This document shows positions 26,487-34,804 of a stretch of 64,000 nucleotides of DNA, one piece after another; position 1 is the first letter of the stretch, and each line of letters starts with the position of its first letter. The stretch spans positions 1 through 64,000 of the forward strand of contig JAUNWI010000005.1 of NCBI GenBank assembly GCA_030540395.1. The letters are read 5' to 3'. The notes beneath the pieces were generated by a model. That model was given only the letters and a program-made list of their open reading frames with translations, did no database searches and was not told where the DNA came from. Position numbers and translations under genes: made by a program. Source of the DNA: Phascolarctobacterium sp. (GTDB taxonomy: Bacteria; Bacillota; Negativicutes; Acidaminococcales; Acidaminococcaceae).

Positions 26487-26515
26487 TTGACGAGTGCTTG
26501 GTAATATAGTATAAT
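26487..26515 (+). promoter_or_regulatory. promoter of the tRNA His-Gln-Lys cluster
   Basis: TTGACG, 17 nt spacer, TATAAT, about 40 nt before tRNA-His: a near-consensus stable-RNA promoter. Confidence 0.85.
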
Positions 26516-26553
26516 AACATTCGTCGCCAAGCTATTGAGTTTGGAAACAATTT

Positions 26554-26630
26554 GGTGGCTGTGGTGAAGTGGTTAACACGGCGGATTGTGGCTCCGTTAC
26601 GCGTGGGTTCGACTCCCACCAGTCACCCCA
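26554..26630 (+). tRNA. tRNA-His (GTG)
   Basis: Acceptor GGTGGCT / AGTCACC, anticodon loop TTGTGGC (GTG), T arm GTGGG TTCGACT CCCAC, encoded CCA. Confidence 0.95.
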
Positions 26631-26673
26631 CCTAAAGGATGCCAGTCATTCTAAGGTTAACCATTTATCTGAT

Positions 26674-26749
26674 TGGGGCGTAGCCAAGTCGGTAAGGCAC
26701 GGGACTTTGACTCCCGCATGCGTTGGTTCGAGTCCAGCCGCCCCAGCCA
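26674..26749 (+). tRNA. tRNA-Gln (TTG)
   Basis: Acceptor TGGGGCG / CGCCCCA, anticodon loop with TTG (GGGACTTTGACTCCC stem-loop), encoded CCA. Confidence 0.95.
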
Positions 26750-26752
26750 TGT

Positions 26753-26828
26753 GATTCACTAGCTCAGTCGGTAGAGCACCTGACTTTTAATCAGGGTGTC
26801 CGGGGTTCGAGTCCCCGGTGAATCACCA
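26753..26828 (+). tRNA. tRNA-Lys (TTT)
   Basis: Acceptor GATTCAC / GTGAATC, anticodon loop CTTTTAA, T arm CCGGG GTTCGAG CCCGG, encoded CCA. Only 3 nt after tRNA-Gln. Confidence 0.95.
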
Positions 26829-26838
26829 ACGCAAATAC

Positions 26839-26867
26839 ACCGTCCATGATATCATGGACGGTTTTTT
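26839..26867 (+). terminator. terminator of tRNA cluster
   Basis: ACCGTCCATGAT / ATCATGGACGGT perfect palindromic hairpin followed by a T run. Confidence 0.85.
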
Positions 26868-26914
26868 GTTTTGTCTGCTTATGTTGTTGATTGATTGTGA
26901 AATGTGTAAAAAAG

Positions 26915-26955
26915 AAGGTAGAACCAGGCTTGCGTGCTCGGTTCTACCTTTTTGT
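26915..26955. terminator. bidirectional terminator
   Basis: AAGGTAGAACC / GGTTCTACCTT with A run before and T run after; positioned to end the minus-strand pilin-like gene as well. Confidence 0.85.
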
Positions 26956-26974
26956 TTGCAAAGATGGGGGAATA

Positions 26975-27673
26975 TTAGTTGGTTTTCTTTTGGACAGTTA
27001 TGTAGTTTTGGTAAGTATTGGCAATCTTGTTTAATTCCGCATCACTTGCTCCGCCATTGTTTCTTCCGTACACTAAATTCATGCCCATATAAGCATCTTG
27101 TTTAGTTGAGAAGGAGTATGTTACTGTATTGTTTTCACTGTTATATGTTGCAGTTACTGATTGTCCTTGGTATTGAGTTTCACCTTTATTCTTAGTATTA
27201 TATGTTTTATCAACGGTAGCACTCATATCGCCAGTGTCCAGTCCTGCCTTGGTTGCGGAGTTCTCGTTGTCCAAAACTAACAGACATAGCTCAAACTTAT
27301 CTTTATCGAGACCCGTTTGACTTGTGAAAGCATCTAGGTCAACAACAATTTCGTAGTCTTGGTTAGATTCTAGCTGAATGAGATTGTCATTACCCAGGGT
27401 GCTACCTGCTCCCATAACTGCAACACGATCGTTATAATCTTTAGAAACTTGGCCGTCTGTATCTCCTATCAAAGCAGCATGGGGAAGCCCTACGCTATTA
27501 CCAGCCAACAAATTAGGATTACCGCCCAGCAAGGCAATAACTCTGTTAGTTATTTGCACGACAGGGTCCTTAAAGCCATCCTCATAGAAAAAGCTGGTGG
27601 CAACGCATGCAATGAAGGCCAGAATGACTGTATATTCAATTATTGCACTGCCGCGACTATTTAATCTTTTCAA
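26975..27673 (-). CDS. type IV pilin-like / TadE-like secreted protein
   Basis: 232 aa. TTG 27673 is chosen because AGGAGGG lies 5 nt upstream; an earlier frame extension lacks a site. The N-terminus is a prepilin signal: short basic leader KRLNSRG, then SAIIEYTVILAF with Glu at +5 after the Gly and a hydrophobic helix, as in Flp pilins and TadE-type pseudopilins. The remaining 190 residues are polar, Asn/Thr/Asp-rich and probably surface-exposed. No Tad or type IV pilus assembly genes are in the window, so it is an orphan here. AT-rich codon use sets it apart from its neighbours. Confidence 0.7.
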   Translation of the reverse strand: MKRLNSRGSAIIEYTVILAFIACVATSFFYEDGFKDPVVQITNRVIALLGGNPNLLAGNSVGLPHAALIGDTDGQVSKDYNDRVAVMGAGSTLGNDNLIQLESNQDYEIVVDLDAFTSQTGLDKDKFELCLLVLDNENSATKAGLDTGDMSATVDKTYNTKNKGETQYQGQSVTATYNSENNTVTYSFSTKQDAYMGMNLVYGRNNGGASDAELNKIANTYQNYITVQKKTN

Positions 27674-27919
27674 AATACCCTCCTGTATAATCGACGTATT
27701 GTTTTCTAATATTATAACGAAATTTCTTACGTTTATCAATGAAAAATATATATAGAAATATTCAGACTAAACATAGTTTATGTTTTATATTTTGTGAATA
27801 TATAATAATTATATTCAATACCAGAGCGTGACGTTCTTTGTGTGTGGGCAGCTCATTTTGCATTATGTTGGCCCAATTGCTCTTTGGGCTGTTGGCTTAT
27901 TTGTCGCTAATATAAAAGG

Positions 27920-27943
27920 GACGCCGATTTGCATCGACGTCCT
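27920..27943 (-). terminator. terminator of cupin gene
   Basis: GGACGCCGAT / ATCGACGTCC hairpin with TTTT on the minus strand. The rest of 27674-27960 is AT-rich and without a supported gene. Confidence 0.6.
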
Positions 27944-27960
27944 ATGTCCTTTTTGTGTGC

Positions 27961-28308
27961 TTATCCCTTGATGACCAGTGCCTGCAGCAGCAAGTCTTCG
28001 GTGGCGTTTTCGGGGTTACCAATGGAGTGGCCTTCGCCATTGGGGCAATGCACTCTGTCGCCAGCATGAAGCGTCATGGGGGTACCATTGTCATTGTAGT
28101 CGGCAGTGCCCTGCAGTACTACGATGGTTTCGCTGTTGCCAGTGTGCACATGATAGCCCAAGCTGCAGCCCGGCTTCAAGGTTACCTTGGCATACATTAC
28201 CACAGTATCGTTAAGCATTTTTTCGTCAATATAGTGCTCCATAATCACATCGCCATTGCCACCGAAGCGGTTGCAGCTGATGTCGGTTTTCATATTTCCT
28301 AAAAGCAT
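27961..28308 (-). CDS. cupin domain protein
   Basis: 115 aa, ATG 28308 with GGAGG. A single cupin barrel: motif 1 is PGCSLGYHVHTGNSETIVVLQG (metal-ligand His pair and Glu), motif 2 is GDRVHCPNGEGHSIGN. Small cupins of this type bind a metal and may be isomerases, regulators or sugar-binding proteins; the substrate cannot be inferred. A TATAAT-like -10 lies about 30 nt upstream on the minus strand. Divergent from polA. Confidence 0.85.
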   Translation of the reverse strand: MLLGNMKTDISCNRFGGNGDVIMEHYIDEKMLNDTVVMYAKVTLKPGCSLGYHVHTGNSETIVVLQGTADYNDNGTPMTLHAGDRVHCPNGEGHSIGNPENATEDLLLQALVIKG

Positions 28309-28461
28309 CTTGTAAGCCTCCTTTGTTCTTTGCTTTTATTATACTATGTTGGCGAAAAAAAGAAAGCGGGCTGGGGCAAAAATCGTATAATAATATGGTA
28401 TAATAAAAGGTACAGCAAGTTTACATGAACCCTTATTTTCGTTACAAGAGGAGCAATAAAG

Positions 28462-31056
28462 ATGGCAGATAAATTTTTAGTAATAGATGGTAGCAGCCTA
28501 ATCCACAGAGCCTTTTTCGCATTGCCGCCCCTGATGAACAAGCAGGGCGTGCACACTGGCGCAGTATATGGCTTGTGCAACATGCTGCTGAAGCTTTTGG
28601 GTGATTTGCAGCCCCGTTATATGGCAGTGGCCTTTGATAAATCTCGCAAAACCTTCCGTACCGAGCTTTATGCTGACTACAAGGGGCAGCGCAAGCCCAC
28701 GCCCAGCGAGCTCAGCGAGCAATTTCCCCTGTCCATGAAGGTTTTGGATGCTCTTGGCATTCGCACCTTGGAGCTGGATAATTACGAGGCTGACGATATC
28801 ATTGGCACCTTTGCCAAGACGGCGCCTGAGGATATCGAAGTTATCATCGTTACCGGTGACAGGGACGAGCTGCAGCTGGTGGACGAGCGCACCAAGGTGT
28901 ATTACACTAAGCGGGGCATCAGCGACATCCAAATCTTTGATGAGGCAGAGTTTGCCGCCAATTACGAGGGCCTAGAGCCCAAGCAGCTCATCGAGCTCAA
29001 GGGCCTCATGGGGGATACCTCCGATAATATTCCCGGTGTGCCCGGTGTGGGCCCCAAGACAGCCATCAAATTAATAAAGGAATATGGCACAGTGGAGAAT
29101 GTGCTGGCCAATATTGATAAGGTCACAGCCAAGTCATTGAAGGCGAAGCTGGAGACCAATAAAGAGTCCGCTCTTTTGAGCCAAAGGCTGGCCACTATTT
29201 GTACGGAAGCACCTGTGGATACCAATGTGGCGCTGTACGAGCTGAAGCCTATCAAGGAAGAGGCGCGCAACCTGCTGCAGGATTTGGAATTCCGCAATAT
29301 GTATGAGCGTTTTGCTGCAGTGTTGGGCGGTGAGCAGCAGAGCTTTGATTTGTTTGGTGAAACTGTGGAGCAGGAGTCTGCACAGGTTATCACTGTGAGC
29401 GGCGGTGAGCAGGCGGAGAAGCTCTTTCACGATTTGGCAGCAGCCACAGAGCCCGTGCCCTTCGTGGCAAAAGTTTCTGGTAGCTTGCCGGAGCTCTATT
29501 TTAGCAGAGTAGAGATTCTGCACGATGATAAAGTTTATATCTTGGATACCATGAGTCAGTGCTGGGATAAGTTTAAAGCGTGGCTCGCTTGTCCCTGCCT
29601 GAAGCAGACCGTGGATACCAAGGAAATCTATAAATGCTGCCTGTGCCAAGGGATTGTCCCCCAAGGCTTGGTGGAGGATGTGGCGCTGGCGGCCTATGTG
29701 GCTGACCCGGGGCACAGCTCCTACGCAATGGCAGATTTGAATAAACGCTATTTGCCCAATCCTCTGCCCACGGAGGCAGAAAATATTGCCCAGCTGGTGC
29801 CCCTTTTAAAGGAGCAGCTGGAGCAAAGGGAGCAGCTAGCCCTGTACAAGGAGCTGGAGCTGCCCTTGGCGCCGGTGCTGGCCCAGATGGAGTACAACGG
29901 TATCACTCCGGATATGGAGCTTTTGGACCAGCTCAACGAGGACATGAGCTTCCGCATTGGCAAGCTGGAGCGCTTGGCGGAGGAGCAGGCCGGAGAGAGC
30001 TTCAATTTGAAATCTCCCAAGCAGCTGGGCGTGGTGCTTTTCGAGCATTTGCAGCTGCCGGTGATTAAAAAGACGAAAACAGGCTATTCCACGGATGTGA
30101 AGGTTTTGGAGGCCTTGCAGGGCAAGCATCCTCTGATTGAGACCATCTTGGAGCATCGTAAGCTGGCCAAGCTGCAATCCACCTATTTGGACGGCCTAAA
30201 GCCTTTAGTAAACCCCAAAACAGGGCGCATTCATACCCATTTCCAGCAGACTGTGACCGTAACGGGACGCCTTTCCAGTACTGACCCTAATCTGCAAAAT
30301 ATCCCCACCCGCACCGAGGAGGGCAAGCAGATTCGCCGCATTTTTGGTCCCGGTGCAGGCTATGATTACCTCATGAGCTGCGATTATTCTCAAGTCGAAT
30401 TGCGCATTTTGGCTTGCATTGCTCAGGATAATTTGTTACTCGAGTCCTTCCGCCATGGGCAGGATGTGCATGCGCGCACGGCGGCGGAGGTGTTTGGGCT
30501 GTCTTTAGATGAGGTTACCAGCCAACAGCGCAGCAAGGCCAAGGCGGTAAATTTTGGTATTGTGTATGGCATCAGCGATTTTGGCTTGGCCAACCAGCTG
30601 CAGGTTTCTCGCAAGGAGGCTGCAGGTTATATTGAAAGCTATTTTGCCCGTTATACGGGCGTAAAAAAATATATGGAAGATATTGTGGCCAAGGCGCGGG
30701 AGCAGGGCTATGTGAGCACGCTGATGGGTCGCAGACGTTATTTGCCGGATATTCGCCACAGCAATTTCAATTTGCGCAGCTTTGCGGAGCGCACGGCGAT
30801 TAACACGCCTATTCAAGGCACAGCGGCGGATATTATGAAGAAGGCGATGATTGATGTAGCGCAGGCCTTGGCTTCCGCAGGCTGCAAGAGTCGCATTCTT
30901 TTGCAGGTGCATGATGAGCTTGTGCTGGAGGTCACTGAGGATGAGAAGGAGAAGGTAGCAGCACTGGTGCAAGAGGCAATGCAGAATGCTGTGCAAATGG
31001 AGATACCACTGCTTGCTGAAGTGAATTTCGGTAAGAATTGGGCGGAGACGAAATAA
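28462..31056 (+). CDS. polA: DNA polymerase I
   Basis: 864 aa. Residues 1-290 form the 5'-3' exonuclease/flap domain (DGSSLIHRAFFALP, YEADDIIGTFA, GDRDELQLV). About 300-470 is a degenerate 3'-5' exonuclease domain without its DxE catalytic residues, as in most Firmicute PolA. The polymerase domain follows, with motif A DYSQVELRILA near residue 640, motif B RSKAKAVNFGIVYG near 690 and motif C VHDELVLE near 815. It fills gaps in Okazaki fragment maturation and repair. It heads a polA-mutM-coaE-SLT gene run. Confidence 0.97.
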   Translation: MADKFLVIDGSSLIHRAFFALPPLMNKQGVHTGAVYGLCNMLLKLLGDLQPRYMAVAFDKSRKTFRTELYADYKGQRKPTPSELSEQFPLSMKVLDALGIRTLELDNYEADDIIGTFAKTAPEDIEVIIVTGDRDELQLVDERTKVYYTKRGISDIQIFDEAEFAANYEGLEPKQLIELKGLMGDTSDNIPGVPGVGPKTAIKLIKEYGTVENVLANIDKVTAKSLKAKLETNKESALLSQRLATICTEAPVDTNVALYELKPIKEEARNLLQDLEFRNMYERFAAVLGGEQQSFDLFGETVEQESAQVITVSGGEQAEKLFHDLAAATEPVPFVAKVSGSLPELYFSRVEILHDDKVYILDTMSQCWDKFKAWLACPCLKQTVDTKEIYKCCLCQGIVPQGLVEDVALAAYVADPGHSSYAMADLNKRYLPNPLPTEAENIAQLVPLLKEQLEQREQLALYKELELPLAPVLAQMEYNGITPDMELLDQLNEDMSFRIGKLERLAEEQAGESFNLKSPKQLGVVLFEHLQLPVIKKTKTGYSTDVKVLEALQGKHPLIETILEHRKLAKLQSTYLDGLKPLVNPKTGRIHTHFQQTVTVTGRLSSTDPNLQNIPTRTEEGKQIRRIFGPGAGYDYLMSCDYSQVELRILACIAQDNLLLESFRHGQDVHARTAAEVFGLSLDEVTSQQRSKAKAVNFGIVYGISDFGLANQLQVSRKEAAGYIESYFARYTGVKKYMEDIVAKAREQGYVSTLMGRRRYLPDIRHSNFNLRSFAERTAINTPIQGTAADIMKKAMIDVAQALASAGCKSRILLQVHDELVLEVTEDEKEKVAALVQEAMQNAVQMEIPLLAEVNFGKNWAETK

Positions 31057-31084
31057 TAAGATTAAAATATTAAGATTGTAAATA

Positions 31085-31292
31085 GTAATCGTCAAGCTCG
31101 CGGTAATTTTTCGAAAGCTTTACTTTTGCAACTGTCTCGTACGCTGAAAAGTGCAAAAATGCAGTTGCTCAATTGGGGGCTAGACGCAAATTTCGTGGGG
31201 TACAATTGGCCTCTGCGGGGTACTATTTGTCTCGCAGAAGAATATAGGCTTTCGAACCCTTGAGGCCATTGTACCAGCCACTCATTTGCTAA
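31085..31292 (-). repeat. dispersed structured repeat, copy A
   Basis: Read on the minus strand it aligns with copies at 37249 and 61374. Nested stems: ATTTGC/GCAAAT (31284-31289 with 31186-31191), CCAC/GTGG, ATTGTACC/GGTACAAT (31268-31275 with 31199-31206), GAGGCC/GGCCTC (31262-31267 with 31208-31213) and an inner CTGCG/CGCAG. It fills most of the 312-bp gap between polA and mutM. Confidence 0.8.
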
Positions 31293-31368
31293 AAATTACA
31301 GCTCCCTTGCCAATTACTAATTACAGATCCATATCTTAATTTATTATGGTTGTGAAGGAGTAATTATT

Positions 31369-32190
31369 ATGCCGGAAATGCCTGAGGTGGAGCAGGTTCG
31401 TAAAACACTGGCTCCCCATATTGAAGGGAAAAGGATTACCTCTGTCGAGGTATATTTAGATAGATTGATTAAACACCCTACTGCGGAGAAATTTGTGGAA
31501 GGCTTGGTGGGCAAGACCATTCACAAGGTGGGGCGCAAGGGCAAGTATTTGGTGCTGCATACGGATGAGAATCAAAGGCTCATTGTGCATCTGCGCATGA
31601 CAGGCGCTTTGCTGGCGCAAAGCAGCGACGCTCCTGCTCCGGCCTACGCCAAGATCAAATTCACCCTGACCGAGGGTGTGACCATGTGGTTCACGGATAT
31701 CCGCACCTTTGGTACGCTGTATTTGGTGACTAACGATGACGCTTATATCGAGGGCTACGAAACATTGGGCCCCGAGCCCTTGAGCGAGGGCTTTACACCG
31801 GCGTACTTGGCGCCCTTGGCAGCCAAAAGTCGCAAGCCTGTCAAAACCTTCATCTTGGACCAAAAGGTTATTGCCGGTTTGGGCAATATTTATGCGGATG
31901 AATGCCTGGCGCTGTCCGGCATTTTGCCCATGCGCTTGGCCAACACCTTGAGCGGCGAAGAGGTTGCAGAGCTGTGCAAGGCTGTCAATGCGGTTGTTGC
32001 CCAAGGCATCAGGAATCGCGGCACTACCTTCCGGGATTATAAGGATGGCGAGGGCAATAAGGGCGACAACCAAAATCATCTTTTGGTTTATGGACGCAAG
32101 GGTGAGCCCTGTAAAAAATGTGGTGCCATCCTTTTAGGCACAAAAATTGGTGGTCGCGGTACTGTTTATTGTGAGCATTGTCAAAAATAG
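31369..32190 (+). CDS. mutM: formamidopyrimidine-DNA glycosylase
   Basis: 273 aa. N-terminus MPEMPEVEQVRKTL supplies the catalytic Pro and Glu of the Fpg family; conserved Lys lies in GRKGKYLVL. The C-terminal zinc finger has CKKCG ... CEHC. It removes 8-oxoguanine and formamidopyrimidines and nicks the strand. Standard length. coaE starts 10 nt downstream. Confidence 0.96.
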   Translation: MPEMPEVEQVRKTLAPHIEGKRITSVEVYLDRLIKHPTAEKFVEGLVGKTIHKVGRKGKYLVLHTDENQRLIVHLRMTGALLAQSSDAPAPAYAKIKFTLTEGVTMWFTDIRTFGTLYLVTNDDAYIEGYETLGPEPLSEGFTPAYLAPLAAKSRKPVKTFILDQKVIAGLGNIYADECLALSGILPMRLANTLSGEEVAELCKAVNAVVAQGIRNRGTTFRDYKDGEGNKGDNQNHLLVYGRKGEPCKKCGAILLGTKIGGRGTVYCEHCQK

Positions 32191-32199
32191 GAGTATAAA

Positions 32200-32808
32200 A
32201 TGATTATTATTGGATTAACAGGGGGCATTGCCTCCGGAAAAAGCACGGTATCTGCAGAGCTGCGGCGTCAGGGCGTGCCCATTTTTGACGCCGACCAAAA
32301 CGCTCGTGAGGCTGTCGCCAAGGGAAGCCAAGGGCTGACCATGGTGGCGAAAGCTTTTGGCAGCGAGTATTTGACCGCCGAGGGTGAGTTAAATCGCCCT
32401 AAGATTTCGGAGCTGGTTTTTCACGATAAGGAAGCACTGAAGACGCTGGAGGGCATTTTGCATAAAATCGTCTGGCAAAATGCCGAGGAATTTTTAGAAG
32501 CCCAGCGTCAGCTGGGCGCAAAAATTGCGGTGCTGGATGTGCCCTTGCTCATCGAAACAGGCTGGCATAAGCAGGTGGACAGGGTGTGGCTGGTGGCCGT
32601 GAGCCGCCGCCAGCAAATCGAGCGGGCCATGCTGCGCAGCGGCATGACCGAAGCGGAGGTTGTGGCGCGGATCGATGCCCAAATGTCCCTAGAGGAAAAG
32701 AAAAAGTACGCCGACGTGGTGCTGGATAACAGCGGTAGCTTGGAGCACACCTTGGCCCATGTACAGGTGGAGCTGGACAAGCTTTTAGGTGATGGCAGTG
32801 GCTGCTAA
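32200..32808 (+). CDS. coaE: dephospho-CoA kinase
   Basis: 202 aa. P-loop GLTGGIASGKST at residues 5-16, FDADQNAREAV and LDVPLLIETGW are the family motifs. It catalyses the last step of coenzyme A synthesis. Its end overlaps the next gene by about 20 nt. Confidence 0.95.
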   Translation: MIIIGLTGGIASGKSTVSAELRRQGVPIFDADQNAREAVAKGSQGLTMVAKAFGSEYLTAEGELNRPKISELVFHDKEALKTLEGILHKIVWQNAEEFLEAQRQLGAKIAVLDVPLLIETGWHKQVDRVWLVAVSRRQQIERAMLRSGMTEAEVVARIDAQMSLEEKKKYADVVLDNSGSLEHTLAHVQVELDKLLGDGSGC

Positions 32809-33427
32809 ACGTAAAACTATTAGCCGAGCAGCGAGGCGTAAAAAGCGCAGCAAACTGCCGGAATGCATAATAATAGTGGTAGCTATGCTTGTGGTTTGCT
32901 TCACAGGCTGGAAAATCTGGAACAGCGATACGGTGCAGATGCGCTTCGTTTATATGTGGGACTACCAGCAGGATATTATCACCTATAGCCAAAAGAACAA
33001 GGTGGACCCCTTTTTGATTGCGGCTATTATTAAAAATGAGAGCAATTTTAATCACAAGGCCGTGTCCAAGGTGGGTGCCGTGGGCCTGATGCAGATTATG
33101 CCGGAAACAGGGCGCTGGATTGCCGAGCAAATGGGACTGGACAGTTACAAGGATACGGATTTGTACCAAACCCGCATCAATATCCGCATGGGCTGCTGGT
33201 ATGTGGGCGAGCTGGACCACGAATTTAAGCATAATCTGGCCCTGGTGATGATTGCCTACAACGCAGGCCGCGGCCAAACCCATGCCTGGATGGAGAAATA
33301 TGGCTGGGATGATAATTTTAATGATTTGCAGGCCATTCCCTTTCCTGATACCCGAGAATATGTGACCAAGGTATTGCAGGACAGGGATAAATATTACTTG
33401 CTCTATCGCGACAAGGTGCCTCTTTAA
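32789..33427 (+). CDS. membrane-anchored lytic transglycosylase (SLT domain)
   Basis: 212 aa if started at GTG 32789; GTG 32798 with AGG at 8 nt is an alternative. A basic N-terminus (KRKTISRAARRKKRSK) is followed by one membrane helix at about 27-42, then a Slt70-type catalytic domain: IKNESNFNHKAVSKVGAVG with catalytic Glu, LMQIMPETG and AYNAGRG. It cleaves peptidoglycan in the periplasm with 1,6-anhydro product. Confidence 0.92.
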   Translation: MMAVAAKRKTISRAARRKKRSKLPECIIIVVAMLVVCFTGWKIWNSDTVQMRFVYMWDYQQDIITYSQKNKVDPFLIAAIIKNESNFNHKAVSKVGAVGLMQIMPETGRWIAEQMGLDSYKDTDLYQTRINIRMGCWYVGELDHEFKHNLALVMIAYNAGRGQTHAWMEKYGWDDNFNDLQAIPFPDTREYVTKVLQDRDKYYLLYRDKVPL

Positions 33428-33464
33428 TAAAATTTATTATGGGCAAATTTTTAGCTAAAAGCTG

Positions 33465-33493
33465 TTGACAAGACGATTTTTCTATGTTATCAT
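33465..33493 (+). promoter_or_regulatory. promoter of tRNA-Leu pair
   Basis: TTGACA, 17 nt spacer, TATCAT, 38 nt before the first tRNA-Leu. Confidence 0.8.
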
Positions 33494-33531
33494 TACTATG
33501 TTGCATATGACGGCAACAATCGAATAGAAAT

Positions 33532-33617
33532 GCGGTAGTGGCGGAACGGCAGACGCGCTAGCCTCAGGAGCTAGTGGGGGCAACCCCGTGGAGGTTCAAA
33601 TCCTCTCTACCGCACCA
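33532..33617 (+). tRNA. tRNA-Leu (CAG)
   Basis: Acceptor GCGGTAG / CTACCGC, anticodon loop CTCAGGA (CAG), long variable arm GTGGGGGCAACCCCGT, encoded CCA. Confidence 0.95.
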
Positions 33618-33647
33618 TTTTTATATTCGAGGTTATTTCCCAAAGAC

Positions 33648-33733
33648 GCGGTCGTGGTGGAACGGCAGACACGCCACTTTGAGGGGGTGGTGGGAGAAAT
33701 CCCGTATGGGTTCAAATCCCATCGACCGCACCA
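33648..33733 (+). tRNA. tRNA-Leu (GAG)
   Basis: Acceptor GCGGTCG / CGACCGC, anticodon GAG in a TTTGAGG loop, long variable arm, encoded CCA. Confidence 0.95.
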
Positions 33734-33745
33734 ACTAGTTCAAGC

Positions 33746-33774
33746 AGACGTTGTGTTAGCACAGCGTCTTTTTT
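33746..33774 (+). terminator. terminator of tRNA-Leu pair
   Basis: AGACGTTGTG / CACAGCGTCT hairpin followed by six T. Confidence 0.85.
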
Positions 33775-33798
33775 GTTTGTCTAAAAAGGTTGAAGAGC

Positions 33799-33841
33799 AT
33801 AAAAATAGCTCCTGAAGGCATAGCAGCTTTCAGGAGCTATT
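33799..33841 (-). terminator. terminator of pheC-like gene
   Basis: AAATAGCTCCTGAA / TTCAGGAGCTATTT stem, T-rich on the minus strand. Confidence 0.8.
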
Positions 33842-33856
33842 TGTGCTTAAATAAGC

Positions 33857-34648
33857 TTATTTAATATATTGGTCCTCAAGTCTATCCAAGGTGCCATCCA
33901 TGTCCTTTTCTTCCATGAAGAAATTTACATAGTTGAGCCACTCTTGGTCGCCCTTTTGCATCAAAATACCAAACTGGTTCTTGGTGAAGGGGTCATCCAA
34001 AAGGGGAGCTGCCAAGCGCTTGTCATCACGTACATAACGGCGTGCTTCCATGGTTTCGGTGATCATCACATCAGCCTTACCTTCAGCAATAAAAGAAGGA
34101 ATTTCGGCATTTTGGGGATGCACTAAAAGGGTAGCCTCGGGCAGATTTGCCAAAGCAAATTTTTCGTTGGTGCCGCCGGGGTTAACCATGACGCGCACAT
34201 TCTTCTTGTTCAAATCAGCTTCGGATTTGAATTTTTTCGCATCAGCCTTGCGGCAGAGAATGGTTTTGCCGAACAGCAGATAGCCATGGGACATATCCAT
34301 CTTTTGCGCTCTGGCAAAGGTACGGGTGATGCCACAGATAGCAATATCGAATTTGCCGCTCATAGTGTCTGCGGTCAAAGTTTTCCAAGTGGTGGGCACA
34401 TATTCTACAGTTACGCCCAGAGATTTGGCCAAGAGCTCAGCAACCTCGCAGTCAAAGCCTTCATATTTGCCGGTTTCCTTGTTCAGATAGCTCATGGGCT
34501 TGTAATCGCCTGTGCTACCAACTAAAAGAGTGCCACGAGCTTGGATATCCTCCAGCTTGCCTGCTTCCGCAGAGGGCATCATGCCGCCGATGCCGAGCAC
34601 TGTTGCTGCTAATAAAGTCCCTACACATATTTTTTTGAAGCTTACCAT
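33857..34648 (-). CDS. periplasmic cyclohexadienyl dehydratase-like protein (SBP_bac_3 fold)
   Basis: 263 aa; ATG 34648 has GGAAGG upstream. An N-terminal Sec signal ends near AEAGKLEDI. The domain is of solute-binding type 3, but NPGGTNEKFALANL, LLVHPQNAEIPSFIAEGKADVMITET and the opening GTLLVGSTGDYKPMSY match PheC-type cyclohexadienyl dehydratases, periplasmic enzymes that convert prephenate to phenylpyruvate and arogenate to phenylalanine. No permease or ATPase is adjacent, which favours the enzyme over a transporter component. An ABC binding protein remains possible. Confidence 0.7.
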   Translation of the reverse strand: MVSFKKICVGTLLAATVLGIGGMMPSAEAGKLEDIQARGTLLVGSTGDYKPMSYLNKETGKYEGFDCEVAELLAKSLGVTVEYVPTTWKTLTADTMSGKFDIAICGITRTFARAQKMDMSHGYLLFGKTILCRKADAKKFKSEADLNKKNVRVMVNPGGTNEKFALANLPEATLLVHPQNAEIPSFIAEGKADVMITETMEARRYVRDDKRLAAPLLDDPFTKNQFGILMQKGDQEWLNYVNFFMEEKDMDGTLDRLEDQYIK

Positions 34649-34754
34649 ACTACAATCCTTCCTTTCCAAAATAAATATGGATTGTATAAGATTATAATAC
34701 TATTCTGTCCTTTAAGCTAGCAAAATTTATAACTATCCGCTAAAGAAAGCAAAA

Positions 34755-34796
34755 ACTCACTAACCTTTGTAAGATTGTTTACAAAGATTAGTGAGT
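34755..34796 (-). terminator. terminator of metH
   Basis: ACTCACTAA-CTTTGTAA / TTACAAAG-TTAGTGAGT long stem with TTTTT on the minus strand. Confidence 0.85.
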
Positions 34797-34804
34797 CACT
34801 TATG

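Noticed and set aside
32789..32808. Frameshift at the coaE/SLT overlap
   Set aside because: Both proteins are complete at expected lengths; a 20-nt overlap is ordinary in this gene-dense run.
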